From Bacillus thuringiensis (GTDB taxonomy: Bacteria; Bacillota; Bacilli; Bacillales; Bacillaceae_G): a DNA stretch of 64,000 nt. Made by a program: the position numbers and the translations under genes. Below the pieces are notes generated by a model that was not told the DNA's origin, ran no database searches, and saw only the letters and a program-made list of their open reading frames with translations. Positions 8,531-17,791 of this stretch are shown here, in pieces (within the stretch, counting starts at the first letter, position 1; every line of letters starts with the position of its first letter). The stretch spans positions 2,601,501 to 2,665,500 of the forward strand of contig NZ_CP155559.1 in assembly GCF_022095615.2 (NCBI RefSeq). The letters run 5' to 3'.

Positions 8531-9112
8531 TTATTTTTTCTCAACGACCCCATCAACAATCCCATATTCTTTAGCTTCCTCTGCTGTCATAAAATAATCT
8601 CTTTCCGTATCATGTGCTATTTTTTCGATTGGCTGTCCTGTTCTGTCAGCAATAATTTTATTAATGTCATGCTTTAATTTCAATATTCTTTTTGCTGTAA
8701 TTTCGATTTCTGTTGCTTGCCCTTTTACACCGCCAAGTGGCTGATGAATCATGATTTCACTATTAGGAAGCGCAAATCTTTTTCCTTTTGCGCCAGCTAA
8801 TAGTAAAAGGGCACCAAATGATGCTGCTAAGCCCATACAAAGCGTTTGCACATCCGGTTTAATAAGATTCATTGTATCTAATATTGCAAATCCCGCTGTC
8901 GTTGAGCCGCCAGGACTATTAATATACAGGAATATATCTTTCTCCGCGTCTTCCGCTTCTAAAAATAATAATTGCGCTACTACACTGCTCGCAACCTGAT
9001 CATTAATCTCTGAACCGATTATAATAATACGGTCTTTTAATAACCTTGAATATATATCATAGGAACGCTCTCCTAATTTCGTTTGTTCTACTACATATGG
9101 AATTGCATTCAT
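8531..9112 (-). CDS. clpP: ATP-dependent Clp protease proteolytic subunit
   Basis: 193 residues from [19 protein letters not shown]; the ATG at 9112 follows GGAGGG by 7 nt, so the in-frame TTG at 9127 is not the start. Catalytic Ser is in [11 protein letters not shown] near residue 98, His in MIHQPLGG near 123, Asp about 172. ClpP forms the tetradecameric chamber fed by Clp ATPases. Sequence and setting (alone, behind a sigma factor) suggest the second ClpP paralogue of the B. cereus group rather than the housekeeping copy; this is inference. Confidence 0.93.
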   Translation of the reverse strand: MNAIPYVVEQTKLGERSYDIYSRLLKDRIIIIGSEINDQVASSVVAQLLFLEAEDAEKDIFLYINSPGGSTTAGFAILDTMNLIKPDVQTLCMGLAASFGALLLLAGAKGKRFALPNSEIMIHQPLGGVKGQATEIEITAKRILKLKHDINKIIADRTGQPIEKIAHDTERDYFMTAEEAKEYGIVDGVVEKK

Positions 9113-9133
9113 TTTAAATCCCTCCAATAATTG

Positions 9134-9820
9134 TTATGCCGCGCAAAGCATACAACTGTAGGAAGAAGGGTTTTTCGCATTAAATAATAAGACTGGCTGT
9201 TTAGATGGTAACTTAGTAAAATCTATTGTTGGAAGAAGCTTAGTTAACAATTCCGGCCTTTCTTCACGAATAGACGTTACTACAACTTCAATATCCTCTG
9301 TGAATTCGACTATCTCAATCCCTTCTTCACTTACAGTTTTCAGCCTATTTCTACTCCGAAATAAAGAAGCTTTCACTGCACCTTCCGATACGGAACATAC
9401 TTTAGCAATATCAGCGATACTATACTGAAAAACATCCTTTAATAATAAAATTGTGGATTGTTGTACATTTAGTGACGCTAATACTTTCCCTACCATTTCA
9501 TGCAAATCTGCAATGTTTTCTTGTGGTTCTTCAAAAGTAATTTGTTCCTTTATTTTTTCATGAACTGATTTTGATTTCATCTGATCTATCCAACGGTTTC
9601 GAGCTATTTTATATACAAGCGTCATACAAATATCTTTATTACTATATTTTTGAAGAACTTTGCAAATTGTTTCTTGGGCAAGATCTTCGCCGTCCCATTT
9701 ATTTTTCGTTAAAAATGTACAATACCTTTTCAACTCACCATATTGCTCAATTAAAAAGTTTATATTTGAATGATTCATATCGATATGATTTTTAAAAATA
9801 CGAGTTACTTTTGTGCACAA
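9134..9820 (-). CDS. Sigma-70 family (ECF-like) RNA polymerase sigma factor with Cys-bearing tail
   Basis: About 228 residues from TTG 9820, eight bases after AAGGAG; MNHSNINF at 9778 lacks a ribosome site. Region 2 is visible as DGEDLAQETICKVLQ and ARNRWIDQMK. Region 4 is the helix-turn-helix SIADIAKVCSVSEGAVKASLFRSRNRL. A roughly 60-residue extension follows, ending SYSCMLCAA with a CxxC pair. No anti-sigma gene is adjacent. The next gene, 21 bp downstream, is clpP, so the two are probably co-transcribed. Confidence 0.82.
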   Translation of the reverse strand: MCTKVTRIFKNHIDMNHSNINFLIEQYGELKRYCTFLTKNKWDGEDLAQETICKVLQKYSNKDICMTLVYKIARNRWIDQMKSKSVHEKIKEQITFEEPQENIADLHEMVGKVLASLNVQQSTILLLKDVFQYSIADIAKVCSVSEGAVKASLFRSRNRLKTVSEEGIEIVEFTEDIEVVVTSIREERPELLTKLLPTIDFTKLPSKQPVLLFNAKNPSSYSCMLCAA

Positions 9821-9962
9821 AATAACCACTCCTTTTCAGCGCTTACTTAATAAACGATTGATGAAACGAAAAAGTTACGGGGCATTAAAAAAATAATGTT
9901 TATGTTCAAGAATTCGCGGTCATAAATATGTTATGTACAATTTTACGTGAGGAGGAACAAAT

Positions 9963-10283
9963 TTGCCAAAATTAACAATTGAAGGTGCAGGAACTTTTGA
10001 TGTAAAAGAAGGCACAAAGTTAGTATTAGCGATTGAAGACAACGGTATAAACATACTCCATCGTTGCGGCGGAAAAGCACGTTGCACAACTTGTAGAGTA
10101 GAAATTATAGCGGGTGATTTTTGTGAAGCGAGTGCGAATGAAAAAAATGCGATGACGGAAAAAGGGATTGAGGATCATTTACGATTATCTTGTCAAATGC
10201 GTGTACATAAAGATTTAGTCGTTCGTCCGGTACTTACAGTTGAGAATTCAGGTCTTGATGCTGGACCACGTCCGGCGGAATAA
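9963..10283 (+). CDS. [2Fe-2S] ferredoxin
   Basis: 106 residues from a TTG with GAGGAGG upstream. The plant-type cluster motif is RCGGKARCTTCRVE, with the fourth Cys in LSCQMR near residue 80. A soluble electron carrier; the redox partner is not obvious from context. The rpiA gene starts 4 bp after its stop, so the two are transcribed together. Confidence 0.92.
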   Translation: MPKLTIEGAGTFDVKEGTKLVLAIEDNGINILHRCGGKARCTTCRVEIIAGDFCEASANEKNAMTEKGIEDHLRLSCQMRVHKDLVVRPVLTVENSGLDAGPRPAE

Positions 10284-10287
10284 AGCG

Positions 10288-10950
10288 ATGAATCTAAAAC
10301 AACTCGCAGGTGAATATGCTGCCAACTTTGTAAAAGATGGCATGACAGTTGGGCTTGGCACAGGTTCTACTGTATATTGGACGATACAAAAATTAGGTAA
10401 GCGTGTAAAAGAAGGATTATCATTTCAAGCTGTACCGACATCAAAAGAAACGGAAGCTTTAGCTAAACAACTATCAATTCCATTAATCTCCTTAAATGAA
10501 ATTGATATACTCGATCTCACAATTGATGGAGCAGATGAAATTGATTCAAATTTACAACTTATAAAAGGTGGTGGTGGCGCATTACTTCGCGAGAAAATTG
10601 TTGCCACTTCATCCAAGGAACTAATTATAATTGCTGATGAATCGAAGCTAGTAACACATTTAGGTACTTTTCCATTACCTGTTGAAATCATACCTTTTTC
10701 ATGGAAACAAACCGAAAGTAAAATCCAATCTTTAGGATGGCAAACAACATTACGCTTAAAAAATAATGAAACGTTTATAACCGATAATAATAACATGATT
10801 GTCGATTGTATATTCCCTAATCATATACTTACTCCTTCCGATTTACACAAACAATTAAAAATGATTACCGGTGTAGTTGAAACCGGATTGTTTGTTAATA
10901 TGACTAGTAAGGCGATTATTGGAACAAAAAATGGTATTAAGGAATTATAA
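10288..10950 (+). CDS. rpiA: Ribose-5-phosphate isomerase A
   Basis: 220 residues from ATG 10288 (MNLKQLAGEYAANF); an upstream in-frame start would run into the ferredoxin gene. Signature motifs are GLGTGSTV near residues 23-30, TIDGADEID near 76-84 with the catalytic Asp pair, and KGGGGALLREKI near 90-101 with the catalytic Glu. It interconverts ribose-5-phosphate and ribulose-5-phosphate. It is tightly coupled to the ferredoxin gene. Confidence 0.95.
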   Translation: MNLKQLAGEYAANFVKDGMTVGLGTGSTVYWTIQKLGKRVKEGLSFQAVPTSKETEALAKQLSIPLISLNEIDILDLTIDGADEIDSNLQLIKGGGGALLREKIVATSSKELIIIADESKLVTHLGTFPLPVEIIPFSWKQTESKIQSLGWQTTLRLKNNETFITDNNNMIVDCIFPNHILTPSDLHKQLKMITGVVETGLFVNMTSKAIIGTKNGIKEL

Positions 10951-10952
10951 TG

Positions 10953-10981
10953 AAAGCTGACTCTTACAGTCAGCTTTTTAT
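10953..10981 (+). terminator. Rho-independent terminator after rpiA
   Basis: AAAGCTGACT/AGTCAGCTTT stem with a short loop and T-rich tail directly after the rpiA stop. Confidence 0.85.
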
Positions 10982-11056
10982 ATTTTCTCTTTATTACGTA
11001 ACATTATGATATACTATGAAAACAAAAGCACTTCACACTAGAAAGGACTGAACAAA

Positions 11057-11494
11057 TTGCAATCCAAACTTATAACAGAACTTACAGATTTAGAAACTGC
11101 CTTTCACATTCGAAAAGAAGTATTTGTAAAAGAACAAAATGTCCCTCTTGAAGATGAATTCGATATGTTTGATGAAATCGGAGAGAACTGTATACATATT
11201 TTAGTTTATTATAATGAAATTCCTGTAGGTACAGGTCGTATACGATTTGTTGACAGCGCAGGAAAATTAGAACGCATTTGTATTTTAAAAGACTATCGAA
11301 AATATGGATTAGGAAAAGTAATCATTCAAGCCTTGGAAGAAATTGCTCGCAACAAAGATGCTACAAAAGTAAAATTACATGGTCAAACACAAGCTGAGGG
11401 ATTTTATAAAAAACTAGGTTATCAAACTTCTTCTGATGTATTTATGGAAGATGGTATTCCACACATACTTATGACGAAAATGTTATCATTATAA
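11057..11494 (+). CDS. GNAT N-acetyltransferase (YjcF/ElaA-like)
   Basis: 145 residues from TTG 11057 after GAAAGGACTG. The segment AFHIRKEVFVKEQNVPLEDEFDMFDE is typical of the YjcF/ElaA branch of GNAT proteins. The acetyl-CoA pyrophosphate loop is around LKDYRKYGLGKVII near residues 77-90. The acceptor substrate is unknown. A terminator follows immediately. Confidence 0.88.
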   Translation: MQSKLITELTDLETAFHIRKEVFVKEQNVPLEDEFDMFDEIGENCIHILVYYNEIPVGTGRIRFVDSAGKLERICILKDYRKYGLGKVIIQALEEIARNKDATKVKLHGQTQAEGFYKKLGYQTSSDVFMEDGIPHILMTKMLSL

Positions 11495-11544
11495 AAAGGG
11501 CGGTATATGAAACTACTTTCTGTATTCATATACTACCCTTTTTT
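11493..11544 (+). terminator. Rho-independent terminator
   Basis: Long imperfect stem AAAAAGGG-GGTATATGAA / TTCATATAC-ACCCTTTTTT ending in a T-run. Confidence 0.8.
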
Positions 11545-11621
11545 ATTAATAGAAAAGTGAATTTTCAAGATTTCCTTTTGCATCAAAGCCCATTATCTAT
11601 TAGTTCATACCTGGGTAAAGC

Positions 11622-12989
11622 TTATACTGTTTTCCATAATGATAAGGCATAAATCCAGTTTGGATCCCCATTTCCTTTATAACTCTGGACTGCTTCATAA
11701 ATTTTTCCCTCGTGTAGAACTCTATCGCCCTTTTCATATGCTTTCTTTGCATCCCACGCTTCATATGAAACGCTTTCAGTTTTTGTAGTAATTGTGAATA
11801 TATCACTCTGTACAGATTCATTTTCAGCTACATCAACAGCTTTCACTACATATTTATAAGTAGTATTAGGGAGTAAATTTTTATCCATATAAGAAGTCGT
11901 ATTGGATGTTGCAATCTTTTTCATTAATCCTTCTGTTTCTCTATAAATATCGTAATGGTCTACACCAATATTATCGTCAGAAGGACTCCACATTAGATCC
12001 ACACTTGACGCTGTTGTTCCCATACTATGTAATCCTTTTGGTTGTGTTGGTGCTTCTGTATCAGGAGCCTCAACTGTTGTTTTCACTGTAAGCGCTGTAC
12101 TTTCTTTCGATACATTGCCAGCTACATCAATTGCTTTTACAGTATAAGAATATTCTGTACTTGGTTGTAATTTCTTATCAATAAAATGAGTGCCTGGTAC
12201 TGTATCAATCATCTCTCCGTTACGGAAGATTTGATATCCTTTTACCCCTACATTATCCGTAGAAGCATTCCATGCTAGTTCTATACTATTCGCTGTTACT
12301 TTTTGTGCCTGAATTCCATTTGGAATACTTGGAGCTTCTGTATCTGGTTTTACATCATTGATGAGATTAACATCAATGACATTATAGAATGCATTTGCTG
12401 TATCAGCTACATCCCATACTGCTAAAATCACATGATACCCACTTCTATCAGTAGGTACATTAATTTTGTGAGTTAAATGATTTGAGGCTGCAGAGCCATC
12501 ATGTTGTACAGTTCCAATTGGTTCAAAATCTGCTCTTGTGAGCGCTTTATTTGGATTCCATCCTTTTTTGGTAATATAGTAATGCCATTTGCTCGTTAAG
12601 TGAGGCGCTGTATACTTCCAAGTAAATGTATTTTCTCCACCAGTGATTGTATTTTTAAACCAACGATTGGCTGTTTGTTGATCTAAAATACCACCAAATT
12701 TACCACCTGCAGAAGCAATTTGCCCATCAACTGGGCCACCTTGCGGGAAACCTTTTGGAGCTTCTAAACTTTGTGGTTCATACATAACGCTTCCGCAGTT
12801 TACATTTAGTGCACCATAGGTTGGACTACATAAAGCAGATCGGCTGCCAGGCTTTTCAACAAAACCGTGCGCGTATGCGTTTTGAGGAATAAGTGTCGTG
12901 CCAATAATTCCAGCTGTTAATGCAACAGCTCCTAGACTTTTTTTGTTCATTTTCATGTTTTGTAGTTGTTTTATAAATCGATTATTCAT
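11622..12989 (-). CDS. Chitin-active lytic polysaccharide monooxygenase (AA10) with two FnIII and a CBM5/12 domain
   Basis: 455 residues. A Sec signal of about 40 residues ends NAYA, leaving mature HGFVEKPGSR whose N-terminal His41 is the first copper-brace ligand. The second His is in KYTAPH near residue 128. AA10 spans about 41-208, FnIII repeats about 217-301 and 312-398 (both open DTEAP), and a C-terminal chitin-binding CBM5/12 module about 408-455 (YEAWDAKKAYEKGDRV...). It is a secreted copper enzyme that oxidatively cleaves chitin. A second, single-domain LPMO is at 41677. Confidence 0.95.
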   Translation of the reverse strand: MNNRFIKQLQNMKMNKKSLGAVALTAGIIGTTLIPQNAYAHGFVEKPGSRSALCSPTYGALNVNCGSVMYEPQSLEAPKGFPQGGPVDGQIASAGGKFGGILDQQTANRWFKNTITGGENTFTWKYTAPHLTSKWHYYITKKGWNPNKALTRADFEPIGTVQHDGSAASNHLTHKINVPTDRSGYHVILAVWDVADTANAFYNVIDVNLINDVKPDTEAPSIPNGIQAQKVTANSIELAWNASTDNVGVKGYQIFRNGEMIDTVPGTHFIDKKLQPSTEYSYTVKAIDVAGNVSKESTALTVKTTVEAPDTEAPTQPKGLHSMGTTASSVDLMWSPSDDNIGVDHYDIYRETEGLMKKIATSNTTSYMDKNLLPNTTYKYVVKAVDVAENESVQSDIFTITTKTESVSYEAWDAKKAYEKGDRVLHEGKIYEAVQSYKGNGDPNWIYALSLWKTV

Positions 12990-13439
12990 GTTCCTGTCCC
13001 CTTCTTGTTATACTTCGTAGTGTAATGTGGGCTTTGATGTAAAAGAATAACAAGAGACAATCTTATTTCGTGTATGCGTAAATATGCATACACCGTCGTA
13101 AAGAAACATTTCATTTCTTGTGATATATTTCACTTACCGAATATATCATGACATAGAAATCACCTAAACGTGTGCAGAAGTTGTGCAGAAACAGTGAAAT
13201 TACTACTAAAACGTAAAACTACATCCTAAATTTATAAAGTAAAAGTAAGCAATAGAAATTGCAGTACTTGTAATGGAAAATTTTAGGTATATATATATAT
13301 ATATATATATATGAATTGCACCAAGTCGTCTTGAAACCCTTCATCGTTAACTTAAAACGCATGGCAATGTGAAATCACATTATTTTAAAACAACGTGCCA
13401 TCTCCATTTTCCATATATCTTTCTATCAATACTTTGAAA
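12990..13439. other. 450-bp intergenic region with (TA)n tract
   Basis: Holds the LPMO promoter region and the dyad at 13071-13092. A pure TA dinucleotide tract of roughly 24 bp lies around 13288-13312. A weak ATGTGA/TCACAT hairpin lies near 13367. No open frame with a ribosome site was seen. Confidence 0.6.
13071..13092. promoter_or_regulatory. Inverted repeat upstream of the multidomain LPMO
   Basis: Perfect 7-bp arms TGTATGC and GCATACA separated by 8 nt, about 80 bp upstream of the LPMO start. The spacing does not match the PlcR box (TATG-N8-CATA expected). Possibly an operator; the binding protein is unknown. Confidence 0.4.
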
Positions 13440-14000
13440 TTACTTATCAGTTGTAAACATTTCCGAATCCGTCAATATAGTTTCATAAAACTTATCATAT
13501 TCTTCACAGTATTGGATTTTTAATTTTTCTATTAAACTTGTATCTGGTGAAATAATGTCAATAACGTCTGTACTTATATACAATAAATAAGTATCGTTAT
13601 AAAAAGAAATATACGCTTGCTGACCACCATTAACGGCATACTTGCAATACTTATATACTTCATCTTCATGTACACCTTTAATCGTAGTAAATATGATTGT
13701 ACTTTCAAGATCATCAACGTCTACTTTCGTTTCTGCCCAATTCTTAATCTTCATGAACCTTCCAATTTTTGTTTTCTCATTTATTCTCTTACTTTTACCA
13801 TATGTTATGTAACCGGAAATAAATGAAACATCAATTGTATCAGGACTTTTAAAAAGTTCAGTCAAAATCCCTCTTAACCCTCTCAAATTACCCTCAAATA
13901 ATTCTATATCGAATCTAATTCTATTTTTCGCCTCCACTTGAAAAAATGGTGTAGCTGTCATGTCAGAAAAATTTACATCTAGTATTTTCATTCTTTCCAT
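13440..14000 (-). CDS. Conserved hypothetical protein
   Basis: About 186 residues from ATG 14000 (MERMKILDVNFSDM), which has GAGG ten bases upstream; the first ATG at 14021 has no ribosome site. No transmembrane segment or signal. The sequence mixes beta-type stretches (TPFFQVEAKNRIRFDIELFEG) with an acidic C-terminus. No family recognised. Confidence 0.65.
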   Translation of the reverse strand: MERMKILDVNFSDMTATPFFQVEAKNRIRFDIELFEGNLRGLRGILTELFKSPDTIDVSFISGYITYGKSKRINEKTKIGRFMKIKNWAETKVDVDDLESTIIFTTIKGVHEDEVYKYCKYAVNGGQQAYISFYNDTYLLYISTDVIDIISPDTSLIEKLKIQYCEEYDKFYETILTDSEMFTTDK

Positions 14001-14076
14001 TTCATCAATTCCTCGCTTCATATAACATAAAAGTGTCTATATCATTTAATATAGACACCCTTTCACATGTATAGTT

Positions 14077-15273
14077 TTAATAACAGCCTGTAAATTTAAA
14101 AATTTCATCAACTGCTTGCTTATACCCACCTGATTTTCGAAAAGACTCCTTCAAATTCAAAGCAGCTTCTTTATATGAAGATTTATTTAATACAAGTTCT
14201 ACACTTTCACGAAGTTGTTCCTCAGTTAATTCTTTCATCGACAACTTAACCCCAGCTCCGAGATTCTCTACTTGCTTGGCGATAACTGGCTGATCTGCAC
14301 TTTGCGGAATTACAATAAGCGGAATCCCGTTATATAGTCCTTCATGTGTACTGTTCATCCCGCCGTGTGTAATAAATAACTTTGTATATGTAAGTAGTTT
14401 TGTTTGTGGTACATAATTTTTCACAATGAAGTTTTTAGGAATATTACCTAAATCACTTATTTTCGTTTTATTACCAATTGACATAACAATAGTATGATCA
14501 CTATTCTCGAACGCCTTCATACATAGTTTATAAAAATCAAGCGCTTCATTAAAAACAGTACCTAGTGAAATGTAAATCGCGCTGTTTTCTTCAATTGAAG
14601 TGTAATCAAAACCTTCATTTTTCACTTGTGTAGAGATAGATGGACCCACAAATTTGAATGTTTCATTAAATGTACCCCCAAAAGGTTGGAACTCCTTAAT
14701 TGTATACACAATAGTGAGTGGTGCTGGGTTACAAAAAACTTCGTACGGTGAGTTTATTTCAACACTATATTTTTCTGCAATTCCTTTTGTTAAGGTTTGA
14801 AAATCATTATGTATTCTATCTTGAATTTCCAGTGGGATATTTTTAGACATGTGGTCTAACATTTGTTCAAATGATTTTTCATCCTGTGCAAAGGATGTAC
14901 AAGAATTTATTGCTGGAAGCTTTAAAATTTGAGCAATTATACGACCGCAGCCAAACATCGAATCGTGAATGATGTAATCAAAATGTTCGCCTTCAATTTG
15001 ATCAAGAACACCTGGTATAATAACATCTGCTGTATATAAAAGACCATTTATTCTTTCTGGTAAATAATTTCGGCCACCAGAGAGAAAAGCTTTTATAAAT
15101 TTTTGATCATCAATTGTCCGTACCGTCGCACCTGTCTTCTCAATTCGCTCTCTGAAAGCTTCTATTGAAAAATAAACGATCTCTTCACCGCGTGAAACTA
15201 ATTCTTCTACAACTTGCAACGTTGGATTTATATGACCTTCTGATCCTGTATTAATGAATAACACACGTGCCAC
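14077..15273 (-). CDS. Glycosyltransferase, MGT/UGT type (GT1)
   Basis: About 398 residues from GTG 15273, eight bases after AAGGAG, giving MARVLFINTGSEGHINPTL, the typical GT1 N-terminal loop. The C-terminal nucleotide-sugar motif is FITHGGMNSTHEGLYNGIPLIVIP plus SADQPVIAKQVENLGAG. It resembles the macrolide/flavonoid-type glycosyltransferases of Bacillus (YjiC group) that move glucose from UDP-glucose to small hydrophobic acceptors. The natural acceptor is unknown. Confidence 0.9.
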   Translation of the reverse strand: MARVLFINTGSEGHINPTLQVVEELVSRGEEIVYFSIEAFRERIEKTGATVRTIDDQKFIKAFLSGGRNYLPERINGLLYTADVIIPGVLDQIEGEHFDYIIHDSMFGCGRIIAQILKLPAINSCTSFAQDEKSFEQMLDHMSKNIPLEIQDRIHNDFQTLTKGIAEKYSVEINSPYEVFCNPAPLTIVYTIKEFQPFGGTFNETFKFVGPSISTQVKNEGFDYTSIEENSAIYISLGTVFNEALDFYKLCMKAFENSDHTIVMSIGNKTKISDLGNIPKNFIVKNYVPQTKLLTYTKLFITHGGMNSTHEGLYNGIPLIVIPQSADQPVIAKQVENLGAGVKLSMKELTEEQLRESVELVLNKSSYKEAALNLKESFRKSGGYKQAVDEIFKFTGCY

Positions 15274-15360
15274 TTTAAACACTCCTTACGTCAAATCTTT
15301 TCTATACTGTTAAGAATATGGTTACTCTCCAAAATCTTTGTTATATATAACATGCTTTTA

Positions 15361-16038
15361 TTAAATTGATCTTGCAAGCCTAAACCCAAGATCATCTATA
15401 TGAAATGTTGGATGGCTACGCCGGCGACAAGTCGCACCGCAACCTCTAGCTGCTTCAGCCCAGCTACCACCTCGAAAAATTCGGTATGATCCATATACCT
15501 TTTCATCATACAAATCATAGCACCATTCCCAAACGTTTCCTAACATATCATACAGTCCCCATGCATTCGGTTCTTTTTTTCCGACCTCATGAATATGTCC
15601 ATCTGAATTTTCATTATACCAGGCAATCTCTTTCAGTTCTCCATATATGTATCCAGTAGTTCCTGCTTTACATGCATACTGCCACTCTGCTTCTGAAGGT
15701 AATCGGTAGCCAGTTGAATCTAAATTACAACTAACAATTTGACCACCGTCACTAATAGAATAATATTCTTTTAATCCCGCTTTTTTTGAAAGTAAATTAC
15801 AAATCATAATGGCATCATTCCATGAGATATTTACAGCTGGTTTATTTTTATCTTTCAATAAACTTGGTTTATTATCCACAATAGCATCATATAATTCCAT
15901 CGTTACAACATACTTTGCAAGAAGAAACGGTTTAACTTGAACTTGCCATTGTTTTTTTATTCGATCATCTCTTAATTCTACTTTTCCTGCTGGAATTTTC
16001 ACCATATTAGAATCAACCGGGCCAATGAATCTATTCAA
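15361..16038 (-). CDS. Formylglycine-generating-enzyme (SUMF1) domain protein
   Basis: 225 residues covering one SUMF1/FGE domain: RLPSEAEWQYACKAG near residues 105-119, WGLYDMLGNVWEWCYDLYDE near 159-178, FRGGSWAEAARGCGATCRRRSHPTF near 188-212, and the final GFRLARS. Canonical FGE has a cysteine two residues after GGSY/W and a second five further on. Here the first position is Glu and only the second Cys remains. It is therefore unlikely to be a sulfatase-activating FGE. No sulfatase gene is nearby. Confidence 0.85.
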   Translation of the reverse strand: MNRFIGPVDSNMVKIPAGKVELRDDRIKKQWQVQVKPFLLAKYVVTMELYDAIVDNKPSLLKDKNKPAVNISWNDAIMICNLLSKKAGLKEYYSISDGGQIVSCNLDSTGYRLPSEAEWQYACKAGTTGYIYGELKEIAWYNENSDGHIHEVGKKEPNAWGLYDMLGNVWEWCYDLYDEKVYGSYRIFRGGSWAEAARGCGATCRRRSHPTFHIDDLGFRLARSI

Positions 16039-16070
16039 TCCTATCCCCCCATGTTACTTCTTTTTATAAT

Positions 16071-16589
16071 TTAACTATCTATGGTATCGTACTTCTCTAA
16101 AAATTGTCTTACTTCATTTGAAGATTTTAAAATAATAACCTCTTTTTCCTTACTCAATTGATTTAGCCTTTTTAAAATTGAAGGCCGTTTTGTTTTAGGA
16201 TATTCCCATATCCATTTAAAAAATTGCAAATCAAATCTTTCTTCACATCCAGCACCCATATCCGGTCTTGTTTTATTCCGATATTGTACAATCCTTTTAA
16301 AAGCACGATAAACACATATTGTTCTATGAATATCAAGTAAGATAATTGTATCAGCTGCGTTCATTCTTATGTCCATTGTCCCGCCATAATTCCCATCAAT
16401 AATCCACTCATCTTCTTTAACTAATTCATTTTGAACCTTTCTTTGCTCTTCTTTCGGTACACCTTCCCAATTCGGTTTCCAAAAAAGTGCATCAAGATGA
16501 TGCACTTTAATATTTAGTTTATTTCCTAGCTGTTTTGCTAATGTAGATTTTCCTGAACCACCAGAACCTATTAATATAATTTTTTTCAT
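16071..16589 (-). CDS. P-loop kinase-like protein (topology modulation/FlaR type)
   Basis: 172 residues. Walker A GSGGSGKST is at 8-16, and VHHLDALFWKPNWEGVPKEE near 34-53 is characteristic of proteins annotated as DNA topology modulation protein (FlaR), related to adenylate kinases. DTIILLDIHRTICVYRA is the probable Walker B strand. The substrate has not been established. Confidence 0.85.
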   Translation of the reverse strand: MKKIILIGSGGSGKSTLAKQLGNKLNIKVHHLDALFWKPNWEGVPKEEQRKVQNELVKEDEWIIDGNYGGTMDIRMNAADTIILLDIHRTICVYRAFKRIVQYRNKTRPDMGAGCEERFDLQFFKWIWEYPKTKRPSILKRLNQLSKEKEVIILKSSNEVRQFLEKYDTIDS

Positions 16590-16610
16590 AAATACCCCTT
16601 TTTACATCTT

Positions 16611-16997
16611 TTATTCCTTCCTTAACATAAACTCACAAAACATTCCAATTCCAACACCAATTGTATAAGCAACTAAATCACTCCACAAAAACCCGTAACC
16701 TAATACGAGTCCACCTAAAGTCGTTGCACGAATGCTATCTATCCATTCAGCATGATACAATTGGCTCACTTCAATCCCGTAGCAAAATAGCAAACTAATA
16801 AAAGCTAATTTCTTCGTTTCTGTTTTAGGAAATAAAAATCCAAATCCAGTAAAAATCATCAATGCCCATAAAGCGTCGCCTAAGTACTCGTTTAATAAAT
16901 GAGGTAACGCAAAAGCTAACTTTCTTGAGCTAAGACCTAAAATAATTACAACGATAGTAAACAGTGCATATAATAATCTATTTCGTTTCGTATTCAT
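16611..16997 (-). CDS. DUF2809 membrane protein
   Basis: 128 residues with about four transmembrane helices. RNRLLYALFTIVVIILGLSSRKL at the N-terminus, the GDALWALMIFTGFGFLFP segment and GIEVSQLYHAEWIDSIRAT are typical of DUF2809. Function unknown. It lies 21 bp upstream of the P-loop gene on the same strand. Confidence 0.85.
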   Translation of the reverse strand: MNTKRNRLLYALFTIVVIILGLSSRKLAFALPHLLNEYLGDALWALMIFTGFGFLFPKTETKKLAFISLLFCYGIEVSQLYHAEWIDSIRATTLGGLVLGYGFLWSDLVAYTIGVGIGMFCEFMLRKE

Positions 16998-17062
16998 ATC
17001 AAAATCTCCTAATATGTAATTTAAAACTGTAAATAGCTAGTAAAATATAATTATTTTACTAG

Positions 17063-17779
17063 CTATTTTTTAATGGCTTTCATAATAAGAAAATGTGGAT
17101 TTGTATTTAAATAATGATATGACTTTTCGTTTACTTCTTTCATCTTTTCAACAGGCCTCGGTTCTACCATTTTATCTAGCACAAAATAATTTGTTGTTTC
17201 ATTAATTACATCTTGGAGTGACCTTCTAAAAAAGCTAACTTCTATTGTAATAGTTGGTTTAACCCAAGTATCTACTAATAATTGTTTTTCGAAATAATTT
17301 TCACTAGTAAACTTTGTAAAATCCATAAAGGGATGATGAATGGAGTATATAAATTCTCCACCCGGCTTCAATACGCGACGAAACTCCTGAAATACTATAT
17401 TCCAATTTTCCAAGTAATGAAGCGTTAACGAACTTACAATAACATCAAAAGTATTATCTTCAAATGGCAATACTTCTTGCAAGTCATGACAAAGAAACGT
17501 TGCTTTATCGCCTGTACTTTCCTTTGCAGCTTTTACCATTTCAGAACTTACGTCAATTGCAGTAACATATGCTCCACTTTTTACAAATTGAGAAGTATAC
17601 CATCCAGCTGCACATCCAGCATCTAGTATACTCTTTCCTCCTAATTTCTTTGGAATTATCTCCATCATCGCTGGTCTTTCATAATAGCTATTATATGGAT
17701 TTGCCACATCTACATTTTCTTTATATGTACTTGCTAATTTATCATATGTATCTTTGATCGTGTCTTTCAATATATCCAC
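17063..17779 (-). CDS. Class I SAM-dependent methyltransferase
   Basis: 238 residues. SAM motif I is ILDAGCAAGWYTSQF near residues 51-65; motif II/III is around FDVIVSSLTLHYLENW, and LKPGGEFIYSIHHPF is the post-motif. It resembles UbiE/Coq5-like small-molecule methyltransferases. The acceptor is unknown. It is followed by an apparent separate operon. Confidence 0.88.
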   Translation of the reverse strand: MDILKDTIKDTYDKLASTYKENVDVANPYNSYYERPAMMEIIPKKLGGKSILDAGCAAGWYTSQFVKSGAYVTAIDVSSEMVKAAKESTGDKATFLCHDLQEVLPFEDNTFDVIVSSLTLHYLENWNIVFQEFRRVLKPGGEFIYSIHHPFMDFTKFTSENYFEKQLLVDTWVKPTITIEVSFFRRSLQDVINETTNYFVLDKMVEPRPVEKMKEVNEKSYHYLNTNPHFLIMKAIKK

Positions 17780-17791
17780 CCCTCATACATA

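Noticed and set aside
13071..13092. PlcR box upstream of the LPMO gene
   Set aside because: The arms resemble PlcR half-sites, but the spacing between TATG and CATA is 10 nt, not the required 8.
13288..13312. TA dinucleotide tract as a functional repeat or origin
   Set aside because: Simple-sequence tract without iterons, DnaA boxes or nearby replication genes.
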